NCBI GenBank assembly: GCA_016780605.1
Contig: JADHLS010000283.1
Location: 1 to 6,784 of the forward strand
Length of the DNA stretch: 6,784 bases
Direction of reading: 5' to 3'
Source of the DNA: Reyranella sp.
Lineage (GTDB): Bacteria > Pseudomonadota > Alphaproteobacteria > Reyranellales > Reyranellaceae
How positions within the stretch are numbered: position 1 is the stretch's first letter; each line of letters starts with the position of its first letter. Under the pieces are notes generated by a model. The model was not told the origin of the DNA and searched no databases. It saw only the letters and a list, made by a program, of their open reading frames with translations. This document shows, piece by piece, positions 5,474 through 6,784 of this stretch. The position numbers and the translations under genes are program-made.

Positions 5474-6784
5474 ATGCGACCGACCATCACGAAGGTGCGC
5501 ATGTTGCCGGTCTCGGGCAGGAAGTAGCTGCCGCGCGGGCGGAACAGGTACTGCGTCGACAGGAGGTCATAGGCCGTCTCCGACGCAGCGATGGTACGGC
5601 GCGACGTGGTGCCGGCCAGGACCTTGGCGACGCCGATCGCGCCGCCCCACAAGTTGCGGCTCGGCGGATCGGTGCCAACCGTCGAGGCCATGACGGTGCC
5701 GATGTCGATGGCGAGGCGGAAGTCAAGGCTGGTGCCCCAGCGATCCTCCAGCTCGATCAGGCGGTCACGCAACTCGAGCATGGCCGCCGCCATGCACTCG
5801 GCATGGCCCTCCACAGACCTTCGGTCGCGCAGGAAGGCCGCCAGAACGATCTGGTCGTCGAGCAATGCCGCATAGCACACGCCGCTCGTTTCGATGCTAC
5901 GCCGCAGCTCCTGGATGATTGCGTCCATCGCCGTGCGCTGTCCGGTATCGGATGGACGCTGTGCGACAGTCGTCCAGTTCGGCAGCTTGATGACGCCGAT
6001 CGCGGCCCGGTCGATCGCGCTCTCGATCAGGCTTTCCATCGGCGCATTCTGAGCCAGCAGGGTGCGCTCGAGACGTGTCTGGCGCTGAGCGAAGCTGTCC
6101 TGCGCCTCGGCGGGTTCATCCTTGGCGGCGGCCGCGGCCTGAGCGGCGGCGGCGACGACCGTCGCCTGCGCGCCAGGTGTGGGTGCCGCCGCGGCCGTGA
6201 AGCGCAGCGCCAACAGGATCGAGAGGGCATCGCAGAAAGTTTCGAGACCCGTTGCGTGATCGCCGCGCCGCGGATCCTCGACCGTCATCATGCCCATCAG
6301 CCGGCCGGCCATGGCGATGGGCGTGATATAGACGCTGCTGATCTCGAGCGGCTGCAGGTAGTTCGCGAACAGCTCCGACGTCCGCTTGTCGCGGCCGGCC
6401 TCCGCGGTATCGATCGCCGCACCCTTGGCCAGGGCGGCGAACAGGTTCGGCATCTCGTCGCGATGCAGGGCGAGGCCCATTGTGTGGTCATGCACCGTGC
6501 TGTCGAAGCAGTCCTCGCAGGTGAGCGTGCGGCCATCGCGACTGAGCCGCCAGATCGCCACGCGCTTGGCGGCGCAGGCCGTCGCCGCGCTCTCGGTCGC
6601 CCGCGCGAGGCCCGCCTCGTCGGCGTCGGCGGCGACGGCATCGTGGGCCAGGTCGATGAAGGTCTGGGTGCGCAGCTCGAGCGCATGCTGGCGCGTCGTG
6701 GCCGTCGTGGCCCGGCGCTCGGCCAGCACGTTGCGCCAGGCCAGCATTCCGGTCAGCGCGGCGACGATCAGCACGACGGCGATC
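5470..6784 (-). CDS. Membrane-anchored GAF plus degenerate adenylate/guanylate cyclase-homology protein, 5' partial
   Basis: The frame is open to the right edge, so the N-terminus is missing; at least 437 residues are visible. A GTG at 6772-6774 lies inside a hydrophobic stretch that already continues upstream, so it is not taken as the start. Counting from it, there is a membrane helix (up to about residue 13), then a GAF domain (about 40-192). The GAF domain shows RVAIWRLSRDG, the pair CEDC, LHRDEMPNLFAAL, and SVYITPIAMAGRLMGMMTVED. An alanine-rich linker of about 35 residues follows, then a class III cyclase-homology domain (about 255-434). The fold of the latter is recognisable in FRLAIDIGTVMASTVG, NLWGGAIGVAKVL and TIAASETAYDLL. 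Catalytic residues look lost: LPNWT replaces the DIxGFT metal site, LDDQIVLAAF replaces K..GD, and AIGVAKVL replaces the AVNVAxRL that supplies Asn and Arg. It is probably a signal-sensing or scaffold protein. Its stop overlaps the MlaE start. Confidence 0.82.
   Translation of the reverse strand, partial: IAVVLIVAALTGMLAWRNVLAERRATTATTRQHALELRTQTFIDLAHDAVAADADEAGLARATESAATACAAKRVAIWRLSRDGRTLTCEDCFDSTVHDHTMGLALHRDEMPNLFAALAKGAAIDTAEAGRDKRTSELFANYLQPLEISSVYITPIAMAGRLMGMMTVEDPRRGDHATGLETFCDALSILLALRFTAAAAPTPGAQATVVAAAAQAAAAAKDEPAEAQDSFAQRQTRLERTLLAQNAPMESLIESAIDRAAIGVIKLPNWTTVAQRPSDTGQRTAMDAIIQELRRSIETSGVCYAALLDDQIVLAAFLRDRRSVEGHAECMAAAMLELRDRLIELEDRWGTSLDFRLAIDIGTVMASTVGTDPPSRNLWGGAIGVAKVLAGTTSRRTIAASETAYDLLSTQYLFRPRGSYFLPETGNMRTFVMVGRI

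Noticed and set aside
6085..6095. CTGAGCGAAGC matching the core of the intergenic repeat
   Set aside because: An 11-base match inside the GAF/cyclase coding frame with no inverted partner nearby; most likely chance.
6772..6774. GTG as start codon of the GAF/cyclase protein
   Set aside because: The codons before it, up to the window edge, continue the hydrophobic membrane segment (Ile, Ala, Val), so the gene more likely begins outside the window.

Overview
The window is GC-rich, densely coded DNA with strong G/C bias at codon third positions and long antisense shadow frames. Together with the protein types (an HPPD-family protein fused-type to QuiC, and an MCE/Mla lipid transport locus) this suggests a Gram-negative alphaproteobacterium, plausibly of the Bradyrhizobium/Reyranella kind. 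That placement is inference from protein style, not from a marker gene.

Layout. On the + strand, positions 1-553 hold the C-terminal part of a 4-hydroxyphenylpyruvate dioxygenase-family protein. Positions 555-709 form a nested inverted-repeat element that fills essentially the whole gap between convergent genes. Everything else, 713-6784, is on the - strand and reads as one tight operon. In transcription order it encodes: a membrane-anchored GAF plus cyclase-homology protein (runs off the right edge), an MlaE-type permease, an MlaF-type ABC subunit, an MlaD-type MCE protein, a TPR-like lipoprotein, a small polytopic membrane protein, and an exported metallo-beta-lactamase-fold hydrolase resembling AHL lactonases. 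The first five genes overlap by 4 bases (ATGA or GTGA) and the last two follow after gaps of 17 and 22 bases.

Function. The permease, ABC subunit, MCE protein and lipoprotein look like an envelope lipid (or other hydrophobic compound) transporter. The unusual point is that two catalytic-type subunits look catalytically dead. The ABC subunit keeps the overall fold pattern and the Q-loop but has lost the Walker A glycines and lysine, the LSGGQ signature, the Walker B Asp-Glu pair and the switch histidine. The cyclase-homology domain of the GAF protein has lost its first metal-binding Asp motif and the Asn/Arg pair of the catalytic site, and probably the second metal Asp as well. The permease is also atypical at the loop that normally contacts the ATPase. 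All frames are intact and translationally coupled, so this looks like a maintained, repurposed MCE system rather than a decaying one. No tRNA, rRNA, CRISPR array or insertion sequence was seen. The operon promoter must lie beyond the right edge.
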